From: Physcomitrium patens
Taxonomy: Eukaryota > Streptophyta > Bryopsida > Funariales > Funariaceae
Length of the DNA stretch: 64,000 bases
NCBI RefSeq assembly: GCF_000002425.4
Contig: NC_037271.1
Coordinates: forward strand, 8,917,272 to 8,981,271
Reading direction: 5' to 3'
Shown: in pieces, positions 12,953 through 23,842 of the stretch
Position numbering within the stretch: position 1 is the stretch's first letter
Layout: the number at the start of each line of letters is the position of its first letter
Translations under genes and position numbers: made by a program
The notes under the pieces: generated by a model
Told to the model about the DNA's origin: nothing
The model's input: the letters and a program-made list of their open reading frames with translations, nothing else
The model's database searches: none

Positions 12953-13694
12953 TGTGATTGCTTGTTTTACTTATTTCGGAAGAAACCTCCCAATATAAAC
13001 CCATATAGGGAGATTTGAACATGGGGAATGACCATGTATATGAGCTCCAATTGTTAGGATCACGCAATTAACCGCTATTGCTGAATACTTACCATATCGA
13101 AGAACACTTAACTTTTCCTCCTACTGTCCACTCTCTCATATCAATACAATAACATCCACGACAACGATTTCAGTACCCTGTGTAATTCACAAATACACAA
13201 GCATATCCCAAACCTTGGAACAAATAACTTCCTATCCACAGAATCTAATCAAGACAATTCCTTCGATTACAATTCCTCTCCACTAAACTTACAACCTTGT
13301 GATAAACAGTGACTAAAAACTTCCATACGTCCTCAATCTTTCACAACAATTGATAAACAGTGATCCATAAACAACTTTGTAAATCAAACATTAATTCATT
13401 AAATCGATTCTCTTCACTAGAATCAACGCTAACACAAAAGAAACAAGAAAACTAAGAAGAAGAGCTAGCACCAAGCTTATCCCCGGCTCAGTACTATCGC
13501 AGTCTAGCATTTTCTTCCCCTCTCCCATCCTCCTTATACTACCCCGAGATACCAACTCGTATACTATAGATGATAATTACTTTTCCTAACTATTCATCCA
13601 TTCTACTTACTGAATCACCTTTTCAGCAGTTATCTATCCTTGTTTACACTATACACTAGGTATCTACATTCTGAAAATAACTACTTATTCTACA
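12953..13694 (-). repeat. 5' LTR of element B
   Basis: This 742-bp LTR is equal in length to the copy at 9,226-9,967. It is followed on the plus strand by the target duplication GTCTA. Its exact counterpart in the right arm is 56,054-56,795. Confidence 0.92.
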
Positions 13695-13699
13695 GTCTA

Positions 13700-14775
13700 T
13701 CTCGCAAGATAGTATGTGTTGTTGCAGAATCAATTAGCACATCATTTGATTCATTGTTAGAGGTTCTATCATTCATATAAGCTTCTAAGTCATCAACACC
13801 AATTGAATCCATGGACGCATCCATGGTATGAACTTCATGAGCCTCAACTCACAATTTCTTATTTTTTTAGAACATTTTAATAAAATATTTTGAACTACAG
13901 CACGCATGTACTAAATGTCCAATCATTCCACACTTATGGCAAGAACGCATCTCTGATTTTTGTTTTTTACTATAATTAATAGTAGAATGTTTATTCTTTC
14001 CATATGGGTAGAAATGGTCTTGACTATGACTACCTTGATACTTATGAGCACATTTCCCATGTTTATATAATTTCTTCTTAGACTTTGAAATATTAAGTGC
14101 ATGAGATTTTGGAACTATAGTTCCAATAGGACGAGCTTCCGCATTGTGCAAGAGTAGCTCATTTTGCTTCTTCACAAGAAGTAGATATGATATGAGATCA
14201 AAATGACTCTGAAATTCCATGTTCTTGTATTGTTGTGTAAGCACAACAGTTACAGGAGGAAATGTAGAGAGAGTTTTCTCAATCATTTCTTCTTTAAAAA
14301 TGCTTTATCAACATAATCGTAATTGTGAGACAATACTATACATTTCACTATTGAAAGCATTTAAATTTGGAAAATCCAAGACACGTAAATGTGTCCAATT
14401 ATGACATGCACGTGGAAGAAAAATGGTCTTTTGATGATCAAACTTAGATTTAAGATTCTTCCAAAGTTTTGTAGGATCTTCCATTTCCAAATATTGATGT
14501 TGTAATGCAGGTACAAGATGATGACGAAGGAAAAGAAGTGCTTTCCAACAAATAGTAGGAGGTATAAAAATACTTATTGTAGGAGATTCTTCAAACATAA
14601 TGGCATCCGAGAGTTGTTCTGCAAATAAATTTACTTTTGTCATTTTTGCCCATAATAGATAATTGTTTCCATCCACAGTCAATGGTGGAAATAAAAGAGC
14701 TTGAAAAATGTTGGGATGCACTGGTAATAGTTGGAACCATAGTAGAAGCAATTGAAGATGTTGAAGCACTCATTA
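13700..14775 (-). pseudogene. Copia element D gag and start of protease
   Basis: On the minus strand, the gag start lies at about 14,773 (MSASTSSIASTMVP). It continues in a neighbouring frame with the copia gag signature PPLTVDGNNYLLWAKM, then WKNLKSKFDHQK. After a stop and shift near 14,290 come the second half and a zinc knuckle CHKCGMIGHLVHAC (14,286-13,867). The protease follows with DSATTHTIL, where copia proteases normally have DSGxxxH, so the active-site glycine is lost. Element B interrupts immediately after that motif. The right arm has an identical copy. Confidence 0.88.
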
Positions 14776-14891
14776 TAAATAAATCTATAAAGAAAATACA
14801 AGATCAAGTAGAAAAGTTGAGTAAAACGTACCTTAAAATATAAAGTCAAATAAAATGATAAACTTGAACTTGAAAAAATAAAAATATATAA

Positions 14892-14922
<31 letters not shown>

Positions 14923-15390
14923 ATTGTAGATTAAAGCAGCAGAACATCAATAAGATGGCAGTAGTAGGCAGCGGTAGGATGGCAGCAATAGGGCGACAAG
15001 GTGGCAACGGCGGGTGGCAACGGACAGCGGCAGCGGCGTTAAGGCAGCGACGGCTGCAGGCGACAACATTTGCGGTGACAGGGTGGCAGCGGCGATAGTG
15101 GCGGATTTGACGGCAACTCAATAGCTGTTTGGCAGCTGTTCAGTGGCAAGCGCAAGGCACAGCGAGGAGAAGGGAGCAAGTTGGAGTGGAGTTGGACTAG
15201 ATCAAGTATTTTAAGCAAGCAGGGCAAAGAGTGGAACAAGTGCTCTAAGCAAGCAGCTAATATGTGAGGGGCCAACAAGAAGAACAAGATCATGAGATAG
15301 ACACTGAGCAAGGGTAGCAATAGGTTTGAAGAATCAAAGACTAGAGCAAAAAATTGTAATAGTGTATAGAAGAGAGTCGTGCTGATAACG
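14776..15390 (-). other. Copia element D leader with long T run
   Basis: This stretch between LTR and gag has no convincing gene. It contains a run of about 28 T at 14,889-14,917 (A on the sense strand) and a GC-rich GCAGCGGC-like repetitive patch at 14,950-15,120. The six-frame frames in that patch are low-complexity by-products. The primer site would be CGTTATCAGCACG just inside the LTR. Confidence 0.5.
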
Positions 15391-15664
15391 TGTTGAGAAT
15401 GTTTAGAAAGACACAAGAGTAATAGTAAGTCATATACACACACACAAGAGTAGTAGTAAGTCATACACACAAGAGGGTTTTTAAGGAGAGAGAGCTTCAC
15501 ACATAAAAATCTGTTCATCTGGTTGTGTCTCGTATACAAGAAGAAAAAAGAGGAGAAGATAAATAGTACTTCTCCACTAGACTCTAAATATTATAGCTTT
15601 GGTATTTATTGTAGTCTACAGTAAATATTATGGAGAGCGCAGGCTACATTTAATGATCTCAACA
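15391..15664 (-). repeat. 5' LTR of copia element D
   Basis: The 274-bp LTR is bounded by an inverted terminal pair: TGTTGAGA at its start and TTCTCAACA at its end on the sense strand. Its right-arm counterpart is 54,084-54,357. The 3' LTR is outside the window, so the boundary is inferred from the terminal motif and the position of gag. Confidence 0.75.
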
Positions 15665-18110
15665 AAAACAAAATCCATTGGATTGACTTGGTACCACAAG
15701 GGAATCTAGGTGACCAGTCGGCATAAAATTAAGAGCATAAACTGTTACAAAGGGATCCATACCCAAAGAATGTTCCCATTGCAGAGCTCAAAGTCCAAAT
15801 TACACAGGGCAGTGCAACAAAGACTACACAAACATAGCGAAAAATTGGCATGGTGTGCGCATCCATGCATGACCCAATCTATGAACAAACACAAATGCCA
15901 TAATCATCCAGCAACAAATGGGAGAGCGTGGACAATAATCAAAACTGCAAACGAACAAAAAAACAGGCGCAACAGAAAGAGCATCAATGTACGGGAAGAA
16001 TGTGCAAGATCGAGTGATGGCCCCATGCATGACTTACCTCAAGCTTTCAGCGACGACAACGATGACGACGACAAGACAAATAACATCCCGCTATTATCCG
16101 AACATTTCAAACAACCGAATCGTCATTGCTAAGCTCTCAGACGCCATACACTCCTCCAAGAGGCTAAAGGCACGATCCTATCACCACGGCCACAGTCAAT
16201 TTAGAGCCTAAATATGTTCGACAACATGCAGTCAAGGCTTCCAATTCTGATGCAAATTTCACAGCACTAACTGCAATAGTCACACAATATCATGCTACAA
16301 CATTGATTCAACAAATCCTTCTGTAATCGAATTCATGCCAGTACCCAATTCCCATTTCCGATTTCCTCCTCCATTCTTCCAACAACTTCATACATCAACA
16401 ACAATAAGGTCCACGACGAATGAAGATTTCAAGGCAATTTATGGTCCTTCTCATGGCTAAGTGACAATGGCATGACCAAGGGGTACCCCGTCCTCAGTGG
16501 GCACTGCCCCTGGTATGAACTAGGCACCCGACAGCGCGTGACGCTCCACGGTCGTTGCGTCGGCCACGATGCGAGGGCCGCCACCGACGCTTCCCGTTTT
16601 GCGAACGCAGTGTGTACAACCTCGCCCAGCTGAGAAATGGGCTCGCATCATCGCCATTCCGGGGTGGTGCCAGCTCTCGGCACCCGCCCTCTCTGGAGGT
16701 CCGGCCCGGATGCAGTGTCGAACAAGCAAAGGGCACATGGGATCGGAGCGCGGAGATCGCACGGGGAGGGTCTCGTGCGCACGATGCAACATCGTCGCCG
16801 TCGGCGTTGGTGATGATCTTTCCGTGAGTCGAACCTCGCCTCCGATCGTCCGGTCTTCTCAACGGTCAGCGTTTGTACCCGTGATAGCGGTGACGACACT
16901 CGGATTCTGGCAATTTGGGGATGGCAACACCAGCCTACGGCGTCCGGAATGTCGGGCTTGACGTTAATAGAAATCTCACCTGACTCTATTATTGCTCGCA
17001 TCTCGATAAGTCACCAGCAAGACCCCGAGCAAAATCTGGACCTGACGTCCTTGCACCCTGAGCGCACGGTACACACTCTTGGGGCGTTTTTGCACGCTGT
17101 AAGGACAAACAAACAATTTCCGGATGCTTCATAACTCTCAACCGAAACACGTGAGTCATCAAGCCTTAGGCCCAGCCGAAGGCCAGCATGTCAGCACATC
17201 CATCTGATACGAAATTGATCCCTGTGGGTGTGTCCCACGAACGAGCCACTAGATTAAAATCTCCATCACCAAGTTTTGCACAGCTTTTGTGCCATGTGGG
17301 CAGCCATTTGAGTTTAGCATGTATGTACAAATTTTTATGCTGAGAATCTCGTGCCGATTTGTAGACCGATGCGAAAAAAAAGAAGAAGGGTTCATTTAAT
17401 TTATGATTTGGGGCAAAAAGATCGAATAAAACAAAATAACGATTCCAGACGCAAGTCCACCATCGGCTGAAGTGTACTATTCGAATAAAAACATACAATA
17501 TATAATATGATGTAGTCAAGTTCTTTGGTAGATGATTCATCGCAACACTGCCGTCCATGTTGGACCCACAAGAGGTGGCAGTTCTTTGTTGTTCCTGCAT
17601 TTGTAACTTCAAAACAACTCGCCACAATTATACTTGCTACAATTCAAGCGCAAAATTCAACGTCTCATATCCACCCGCGAGGAGGAGGTTGGAGCATGGG
17701 TTGCAAGCGGTGGGTGGACGACAGGAAGTGAGAAGAAGCGCAGGAACTGAGAGGCGAACAGAAATGAAGCCACAAAACAAACCTTGGCACCCACAGTCCC
17801 ATTGCAGAGGGTGCATTAGATTAGATTAGTAGAGGGGGCCTTTGGTGAGGCTGGGGTAGGACGGCGTTCGGGCTTGGGGGGTTCGAGAAAAATATCAGGC
17901 AGGGCAGAGGCATCCGCAAAGCTCGGGTGGCGCAGTAAAATCCAAGGTGTCATGTGGGCAGTCCCATTTGGCGAATAATTGAAGCAAGGAGGCGATGATG
18001 AGCATGACAAGCAGATCTGAGCATAAATCTAGGGCCCGGGGGGAGATGCCGCGTGCGAGTGAGCGTGGGAGTCAGGTGCCACCAACAGTGTGAACGCATA
18101 TGTGGGACTT
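15665..18110. other. Host sequence upstream of SAHH, no recognised gene
   Basis: No frame here resembles a known protein. The right arm repeats it almost base for base at 51,618-54,083, apart from a 20-bp tandem duplication and a substitution near 16,738. Frames of 60-150 codons occur on both strands but overlap each other without codon-like character. The segment probably holds the SAHH regulatory region. Confidence 0.6.
16480..17110. other. GC- and CpG-rich island upstream of SAHH
   Basis: Base composition changes sharply from AT-rich flanks to CG-rich sequence with many CpG pairs, which would be depleted if it were heavily methylated. Long frames appear on both strands (for example 16,494-16,862 minus and 16,569-16,961 plus), as expected by chance in GC-rich DNA. 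None is recognisable. It may be an unmethylated distal promoter, a first exon of an unknown gene, or a fragment of another GC-rich gene. Its centre is about 1.4 kb upstream of the SAHH TATA box. Confidence 0.5.
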
Positions 18111-18116
18111 TATAAG
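18111..18116 (+). promoter_or_regulatory. TATA box of SAHH
   Basis: TATAAG within GGGACTTTATAAGAAG lies 175-180 bases before the SAHH start codon, in an otherwise GC-rich region. Transcription would begin about 30 bases on, giving a leader of about 150 bases. It also shows that an upstream in-frame ATG at 18,090 cannot be the start. The identical box in the right arm is at 51,612-51,617. Confidence 0.7.
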
Positions 18117-18290
18117 AAGTCCTCGAGGACCACCATTTGCTCCGTGCCCTCCTCTGTCTCTTGCTCCCTTTCGTTCTACCCATTTCTGCACGGTTGGGTT
18201 GCGGCATCCGCAGCAGCAGTTTCGTTGCCCTCTCTTCGGGTTGCGTTGAGGAAGGAGGTTGTGCTGTTGGTGCCTCGCCCATTTGCAGAT

Positions 18291-20157
18291 ATGGAGCTGT
18301 CCGTGGAGAAGACCGCCTCCGGGCGCGAGTACAAGGTGCGGGACATGTCCCAGGCCGACTTCGGGCGTCTGGAGCTGGATCTTGCGGAGGTTGAGATGCC
18401 CGGGCTCATGTCGTGTCGCACGGAGTTCGGAGCCGCGCAGCCATTCAAGGGCGCCAAGATCACGGGGTCCCTGCACATGACCATCCAGACTGCGGTGCTC
18501 ATCGAGACATTGACGGCTCTGGGCGCGGAGGTGAGATGGTGCTCTTGCAACATCTTTTCTACCCAGGACCACGCTGCCGCCGCTATCGCACGCGACAGCG
18601 CGGCGGTGTTCGCATGGAAGGGGGAGACACTGCAGGAGTATTGGTGGTGCACGGAGAGGGCTTTGGACTGGGGTCCGGACGGAGGCCCAGATCTGATCGT
18701 GGATGACGGCGGTGACGCGACATTGTTGATTCACGAGGGTGTGAAGGCCGAGGATGTGTACGCGAAGGATGGCACGCTGCCCGACCCCGAGTCGACGACG
18801 AACGCCGAGTTCAAGATCGTGTTGACAATCTTGAGGTGAGCGAGGGATGGAATGGGATGTGGTGCGGTGGGGTGAGTGGTGGGGTTTTTTTATTTTATTA
18901 TTTGTGGGTGGTTGTCGGGGGGTTTGCGAGGGGGTTTAGTGATGGTGGGGCGGGGCGTGGGCCGATATCTGGCATCGGCCCCGGCCGCGTTGAAGGAGTG
19001 GATGGTAGGCCGTGCGGGGTTTTGGTGGAGATGGGGGAGGAATCCGGGGGCGGTTGTCGTTGGTGGCGGCGGCGTTGGTTGTGCTGAGACGGTGGCTCCT
19101 GTTTGCGCAGGGACGGCATGAAGGAGAACCCCAACAAGTACCACAAGATGGCGGAAAGGTTGGTGGGTGTGTCGGAGGAGACGACGACGGGAGTGAAGCG
19201 GCTGTACCAGATGATGGACAACGGAAGCCTGTTGTTCCCTGCCATCAATGTGAACGACTCTGTGACGAAGAGCAAGGTAATGTGACCCGTGGGTGGCAGA
19301 TTCCGTAAGTGTTGTTGTGGACGCGTGTGTGGGGGGTGGGGGGGCCGTGGAACGGTAGGAGGGAGGGGGAGTGTGTGGTGTCGGGTGCTGACGTTTGGGT
19401 CGCTGTGCAGTTCGACAATCTGTACGGTTGCCGGCACTCGCTGCCCGACGGGCTGATGAGGGCGACGGATGTGATGATCGCCGGGAAGGTTGCTGTGATC
19501 TTCGGTTACGGTGATGTCGGGAAGGGATGCGCGAGCGCCATGAAGGCCGCGGGAGCGCGTGTGATCGTGACGGAGATCGATCCCATCTGCGCTCTGCAGG
19601 CCCTCATGGAGGGGTACCAGGTGCTGAGGTTGGAGGACTGCGTGGAGTACGCCGACATCTTCTGCACGACGACGGGTAACAAGGACATCATCATGGTGAG
19701 CGACATGAGGAAGATGAAGAACAACGCCATCGTGTGCAACATTGGGCACTTCGACAACGAGATCGACATGGAGGGGCTGGAGACGTATCCCGGGGTGAAG
19801 AGGATTACCATCAAGCCGCAGACGGACAGGTGGGTGTTCCCGGACACCAAGAGGGGCGTGATCATCTTGGCGGAGGGGCGTCTGATGAACCTGGGATGCG
19901 CTACCGGCCACCCGAGCTTCGTGATGTCGTGCTCATTCACGAATCAGGTGATCGCGCAGCTGGAGCTGTGGAACGAGAAGAAGAGCGGCAAGTACGAGAA
20001 GAAGGTGTACGTGTTGCCGAAGCACTTGGACGAGAAGGTCGCTCTGTTGCATTTGGAGAAGCTGGGCGCCAGGCTGACGAAGTTGAGCGAGGATCAGGCC
20101 TCGTACATCAACGTGCCGGTGGGAGGCCCATACAAGCCCGCTCACTACCGTTACTGA
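18291..20157 (+). CDS. SAHH: S-adenosylhomocysteine hydrolase, three exons, intact
   Basis: SAHH reversibly splits S-adenosyl-homocysteine into adenosine and homocysteine. This relieves product inhibition of methyltransferases and keeps the methyl cycle running. Exons are 18,291-18,835, 19,111-19,276 and 19,411-20,157. Both introns begin GT and end AG, and the splices restore the frame, giving 485 residues, the usual plant length. Visible motifs are [11 protein letters not shown] in the catalytic half, the plant-type insert ([13 protein letters not shown]) across intron 1, the NAD-binding loop GYGDVGKG at residues 269-276, and the C-terminal KPAHYRY. The start ATG (MELSVEKT) lies downstream of a TATA box and matches the family N-terminus. 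The GC-rich coding sequence contrasts with the AT-rich transposons around it. A twin gene lies in the right arm. No defects are seen. Confidence 0.97.
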
Positions 20158-21047
20158 AGGAGCCTTGCATTTGCAATCATGCTCGGTTGGGCAGTTTGTA
20201 GGTGACTTAATGGATGTAGTGGGGTCCCGGAATTTAATTATGATTATAGGTTTTTGGGGAATTCATAGTAGGACGACATTTGCAATTTGTCAACCAATTT
20301 TTTTGGATGTTGTAGATGAATATAGCACACTATAGAAATTGCAAATCATCTCGACAGTACCCTGTAGGGCATATTGATATCTCCAATTAACCAATCCGGA
20401 AAACCAGGGACGAGCGACCCGCTAGAGCTCTCAACAAACAAATCACTCACATTCGTTTCTGAACTCTATTCAGATTAGATATGACTTGATGTTGGCAAAT
20501 ATCCACGAATCTAAAAAATTTTATGTAGCAAATTCCGAGTAGGCAGCTTTTATTCTGTTTTTAGACAAAGTCAAGTGCATCCCTTAAGTGAAGATGAGGC
20601 CTCCTGTGTTGAGCACCTAAATGAAACATTGAACTATACGTACGATATAAACAAGAACGTTGCTAACAATTACTCATCGACTGTGACACCTGAGAGTGAA
20701 CAAGAACCTACCTCAGCACACTACAACACGAGAAAATATGTAGTTACTAAGAAGATCTGCCAATCAAATTCTTTGTGAACCGAAGATGATATTGTCAGAG
20801 CAGGCAATATCGTAGCCAAGTTGGTGAACAGGTTATCCTGTACCGTAAATACCAATTCTTGATTGTATAATGAATAATGAGAATAGTACTCTCCACAGAA
20901 TATGTTACAACATATGTTACGTTGTTTTCTCCTCTTCCAGCTCATTCAACACTAATTCCTTTTCGTTCAAAGCATTTGACATATCTTACGATATGCTACA
21001 AATTGGGGACAAGGGGAAGTAAAAAGGAGAGGTGAGGTGGAGAGAAT
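20158..21047. other. SAHH 3' flank and CHS-type 3' flank
   Basis: No gene is seen here. The first 200 bases are the probable SAHH 3' untranslated region. From about 20,890 to 21,047, read on the minus strand, the sequence is recognisably related to 42,334-42,500, for example the shared AGCTGGAAGAGG and ACATTCTGTGGA-like blocks. It is thus the 3' flank of the CHS pseudogene that follows. Confidence 0.6.
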
Positions 21048-21740
21048 CTAGGCGGAGTTGGCAGCGACGCGGAGCACAAGCACATCCAGTACCACTCCTG
21101 GTCCGAAACCAATGAGAAATCCGAACTTGCTGCCCTCGCCCATGGTGGACACACGCATCTCCACAGATCTACGCCGAATCTGATCCAATACAAACAACAT
21201 TAAGGCGCTGGATGTGTTGCCAAACTCGAATAATATGTCCCTGTTCCCTTGCATCTTGTCCTTGGTCAGCTGCAACTTCGCCTCCACCTGATCGAGAATG
21301 GCTGAACCTCCGAGATGCACTGCTCAGAACATCTCGTTCCATGCGGGAGATCCCACTGGCTTCCTGGCCTCGTTCTAAAACCTCTCGATATTCTTGGAGA
21401 TGAGCACGGGTTCATCCTTCATGAGGTGGAAGATGAGCCCTGCTTCGGTGAGATGTCCATCGATGGCGCCGCCACTCTCTGGTAAGATGGTCTCTCCAGC
21501 CCAGTGCACTTCGAACAATGGCTTCTCTACCTCAGGCTTGGGGTCGGATCCAACCACGTGCACGTCGGCGTCATCGCCGAACAGAGCTGAGCCCACAAGC
21601 CCGTCCAAGTGGTTCTCGCTCGGGGCTCGGTATGTGACTGCGGTCACCTCGCTCGCGACTGCCAGCACTCGACTGCTCTTGTTGTTTTCGGCTAGATCCT
21701 TGGCCACTCTGAGCACGGATGCACTGCCGGGACACCCGGT
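21048..21740 (-). pseudogene. CHS: Chalcone synthase pseudogene (C-terminal two thirds)
   Basis: CHS condenses p-coumaroyl-CoA with three malonyl-CoA units to make naringenin chalcone, the entry to flavonoids. On the minus strand the fragment starts at the catalytic cysteine ([20 protein letters not shown], from about 21,740). It keeps the FGDD loop, the region [19 protein letters not shown], the catalytic histidine (VHLGG, where HPGG is usual), the asparagine (FGNTSS) and the GFGPG motif, and ends at the stop at 21,048. Two nonsense codons (about 21,375 and 21,330) break it, and everything before the cysteine is missing. It is convergent with SAHH. The matching part of the right arm falls in the gap of N. 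Confidence 0.93.
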
Positions 21741-22358
21741 TAAGTGGGTTATTGTTAAGTGGGTTAAGGTGCATCTTATTGAAGTACATTGAAGTAGATA
21801 CCCTTGAAGTGCTGGACGAGAATAGGCTGAAACTGTGAAAAATACTAGTATACGGAGGACTCAGAAAGCTATCAGATAATGAAAGACAAAGCTGGTTAAT
21901 GGAGGTAGGACTGATAACGCATCTTCTTAGAAGACTTGTTACAAAAGTCCATATCAATTTCAAATGTAGCTTGCGATGTCTACAGGGATGGACACAGTGT
22001 TGCTAAATAAAGTAGGGAGGAATAGAGGAAGGGTGTTTTCCTAAAAATATCACAAGAACAATGCAATATTCTATAGCTTGATAATAGATTCTTTACTCTT
22101 GAACTTGTTCCTTGTTAAGTAAATTATCCCAGTGGTGTGGCAGGGAAGAATATATGTGCTTTTTTCTCTGGAAATTAAACATTTGCTTAATGATGTTGAT
22201 TTGCCTGTGCAGAATAGAGCTCTTTGAATCATTCCCAACATGTTTTTATTAGTATTGTAAAAATCTATGCTTATGACAAAAATTAGAAATGAAGCAATTC
22301 ACATTAAGTGTACTTTTCAACTTCAAAAATCTAAACCAAGACATTCAACCAGTAAGAT

Positions 22359-22398
<40 letters not shown>

Positions 22399-22937
22399 TA
22401 TATATAGAAGATCCACAAATGCTTCAATGCATCAAAGAAATTTAGTATAAAAAAAAACAAAAACAAAACAAAATAAAACAATGTTTGCTTATTTATAGAA
22501 TGAAGATTTTTGTAAAATTATATATATATATATATATTTATTTTGTAAAGATCAAGCCTTCTTGAGATTGTGACAAAAATTGAATTTAGAGGTTAATTAT
22601 ATCTTGTTATTCTTAGCTACATGCTAACTCTCAAGACTTCAATGCATAAAGCTATTATAGGACAAATTAAACTTAAGTAAATTAATTAAAAGAATAGCAA
22701 CTAGAAGAACAAAGAATTTGTGCTAGGATTTGGTGCACGTAAGTAGAAGATAAAAATGCTAAAGATTACTTCAAACTTCCAAAAATACAACATTTATGTC
22801 TTATATTATAGAATTAAAAACTCTTTAGAAATATTCTAGAGGTTTTTCAAAGAAATAGATACTATGTATTTCAATATTAATTCTCAATTATACAAAAAAA
22901 ACAACCTAGATCTCTAAACTTAATAATAGCCTCCAAT
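21741..22937. other. AT-rich host spacer between CHS pseudogene and element E
   Basis: No gene is seen. A 9-base repeat AGTGGGTTA occurs twice at about 21,744-21,768. A T run of about 33 followed by a TA repeat lies at 22,363-22,406, and another TA repeat at 22,519-22,538. From 22,076 on, the right arm carries the same sequence (48,950 downward), with an unusual cluster of differences at 22,360-22,580. Confidence 0.6.
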
Positions 22938-23302
22938 TGAAATAGGACCGGTCTATCTCAAGTATCCAGGATCCTTCTAATCCACAGCAACATAAAACCT
23001 CATCACAAGGTATGACAAATAAGACTAGAATAAAGCTAAACAAAACTAAATAGAATGGAACACAAAAGATAAAACTAAGCAACCGAGATTCGAACAGAAC
23101 ATAATAGCACAAAAAAAAAAGATACAAAATCCAATTGTATTAAGAGAAAGAGTCCAAAGCTATAGTTGACCAGATGCCTCAAAAGGCCCCGACTAGTCCT
23201 ATTTATACTTTGTTCTACTACCGTGGACTTTCTAAATGTTCTTAGATGATAGACCCCACTTTGATAACTACCTTAAACTCCTTCTAGAAGGTTCTATGGT
23301 GG
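22938..23302 (-). repeat. Element E 3' LTR, first part (interrupted by F)
   Basis: This begins TGAAATAGGACCGG and runs to the insertion point of F. The last five bases, GGTGG, are duplicated at 29,506-29,510. The uninterrupted version is at 47,487-48,086. Confidence 0.9.
23282..23294 (-). promoter_or_regulatory. Three-unit heat-shock element in the E LTR
   Basis: TTCTAGAAGGTTC is a perfect TTCnnGAAnnTTC array, the binding site for a heat-shock factor trimer. It lies about 75 bases upstream of the E LTR TATA-like box, as seen uninterrupted in the right arm (array 47,730-47,742, box 47,817-47,824). Element F inserted three bases beyond this array. Confidence 0.7.
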
Positions 23303-23800
23303 TGTCATGGACATACATTGGAAGATTCTTCGAATATTATTCTAGAATATTCTCTAAATATTCTCTAAAGATTCCTTTAGAAGGTTCTAAAAGATTCTTA
23401 GAATATTCCCTAAAGATTCTCTTAGAAGGTTCTAGAATATNNNNNNNNNNNNNNNNNNNNNNNNNNNNNNNNNNNNNNNNNNNNNNNNNNNNNNNNNNNN
23501 NNNNNNNNNNNNNNNNNNNNNNNNNNNNNNNNNNNNNNNNTAAGAAGTTGCTCGAGAAGTTTCCTAATTAGAGAAGTTGTTGGAGAAGCGTCCTAGTTAG
23601 CGGAAGTAGCTCGAGAAGCTCCCTATTCAATAGTATATATAGGAGTCGAGGCTGAAGGGTCTTCAGTCTCGACAACACATCTCTTGGAGTTCTAGCTCAC
23701 CTTTCTAGTGTTGTTCTTGTACTCATCTGTTTAATCTAGTTCTGCCACTTCTTCTTGAACTTCTTGTTAGATTTCAAGTCTGTATTTTGTGTCCGTGACA
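23303..23800 (+). repeat. 5' LTR of element F (contains a 100-N gap)
   Basis: This starts TGTCATGGAC and ends GTCCGTGACA. It contains exactly 100 N at 23,441-23,540, where the 3' LTR has only 12 bases, so the gap size is a placeholder. Corrected length is about 410 bases against 400 in the 3' LTR. The difference is an 11-base partial duplication and single-base indels. One of the heat-shock pentamers intact in the 3' LTR is mutated here (AAA at 23,390-23,392). Confidence 0.95.
23441..23540. other. Assembly gap of 100 N inside the F 5' LTR
   Basis: This is exactly 100 unknown bases. Comparison with the 3' LTR predicts about 12 real bases here. Confidence 0.95.
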
Positions 23801-23823
23801 GTTTGTCGAGACTGCATTTTCAC

Positions 23824-23835
23824 TGGTATCAGAGC
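23824..23835 (+). other. Primer binding site of element F (initiator-Met type)
   Basis: TGGTATCAGAGC is complementary to the 3' end of plant initiator tRNA-Met. It lies 23 bases inside the LTR, farther than usual. The LTR edge is nevertheless secure because the 3' copy ends at the target duplication. Confidence 0.8.
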
Positions 23836-23842
23836 TAGTTCC

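Larger units (their letters stand above)
9226..13694 (-). mobile_element. Element B, pol-less Tat/Athila-type LTR retrotransposon
   Basis: Two 742-bp LTRs (9,226-9,967 and 12,953-13,694; ends TGTGATTG and ATTCTACA on the plus strand) flank a 3-kb interior. The target duplication GTCTA is at 9,221-9,225 and 13,695-13,699. The interior has gag and then, after a deletion near 10,940, the tail of the post-pol coiled-coil gene. Protease, reverse transcriptase, RNase H and integrase are absent. B is therefore a non-autonomous deletion derivative that would need proteins from relatives such as C. It interrupts the protease of copia element D. A copy of its gag half is in the right arm. Confidence 0.92.

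Noticed and set aside
16494..16961. Overlapping frames of 90-130 codons in the CpG-rich island
   Set aside because: Frames occur on both strands with no recognisable domain and no preference for one; long frames are expected by chance in GC-rich DNA. Kept only as a compositional island.
18090..18290. In-frame upstream ATG that would add 67 residues to SAHH
   Set aside because: It lies before the TATA box at 18,111, and the extension matches nothing in the SAHH family, whose N-terminus begins at 18,291.
18898..19911. 337-codon minus-strand frame opposite SAHH
   Set aside because: It is a shadow of GC-rich SAHH exons and crosses both introns; its proline and histidine rich sequence matches no family.
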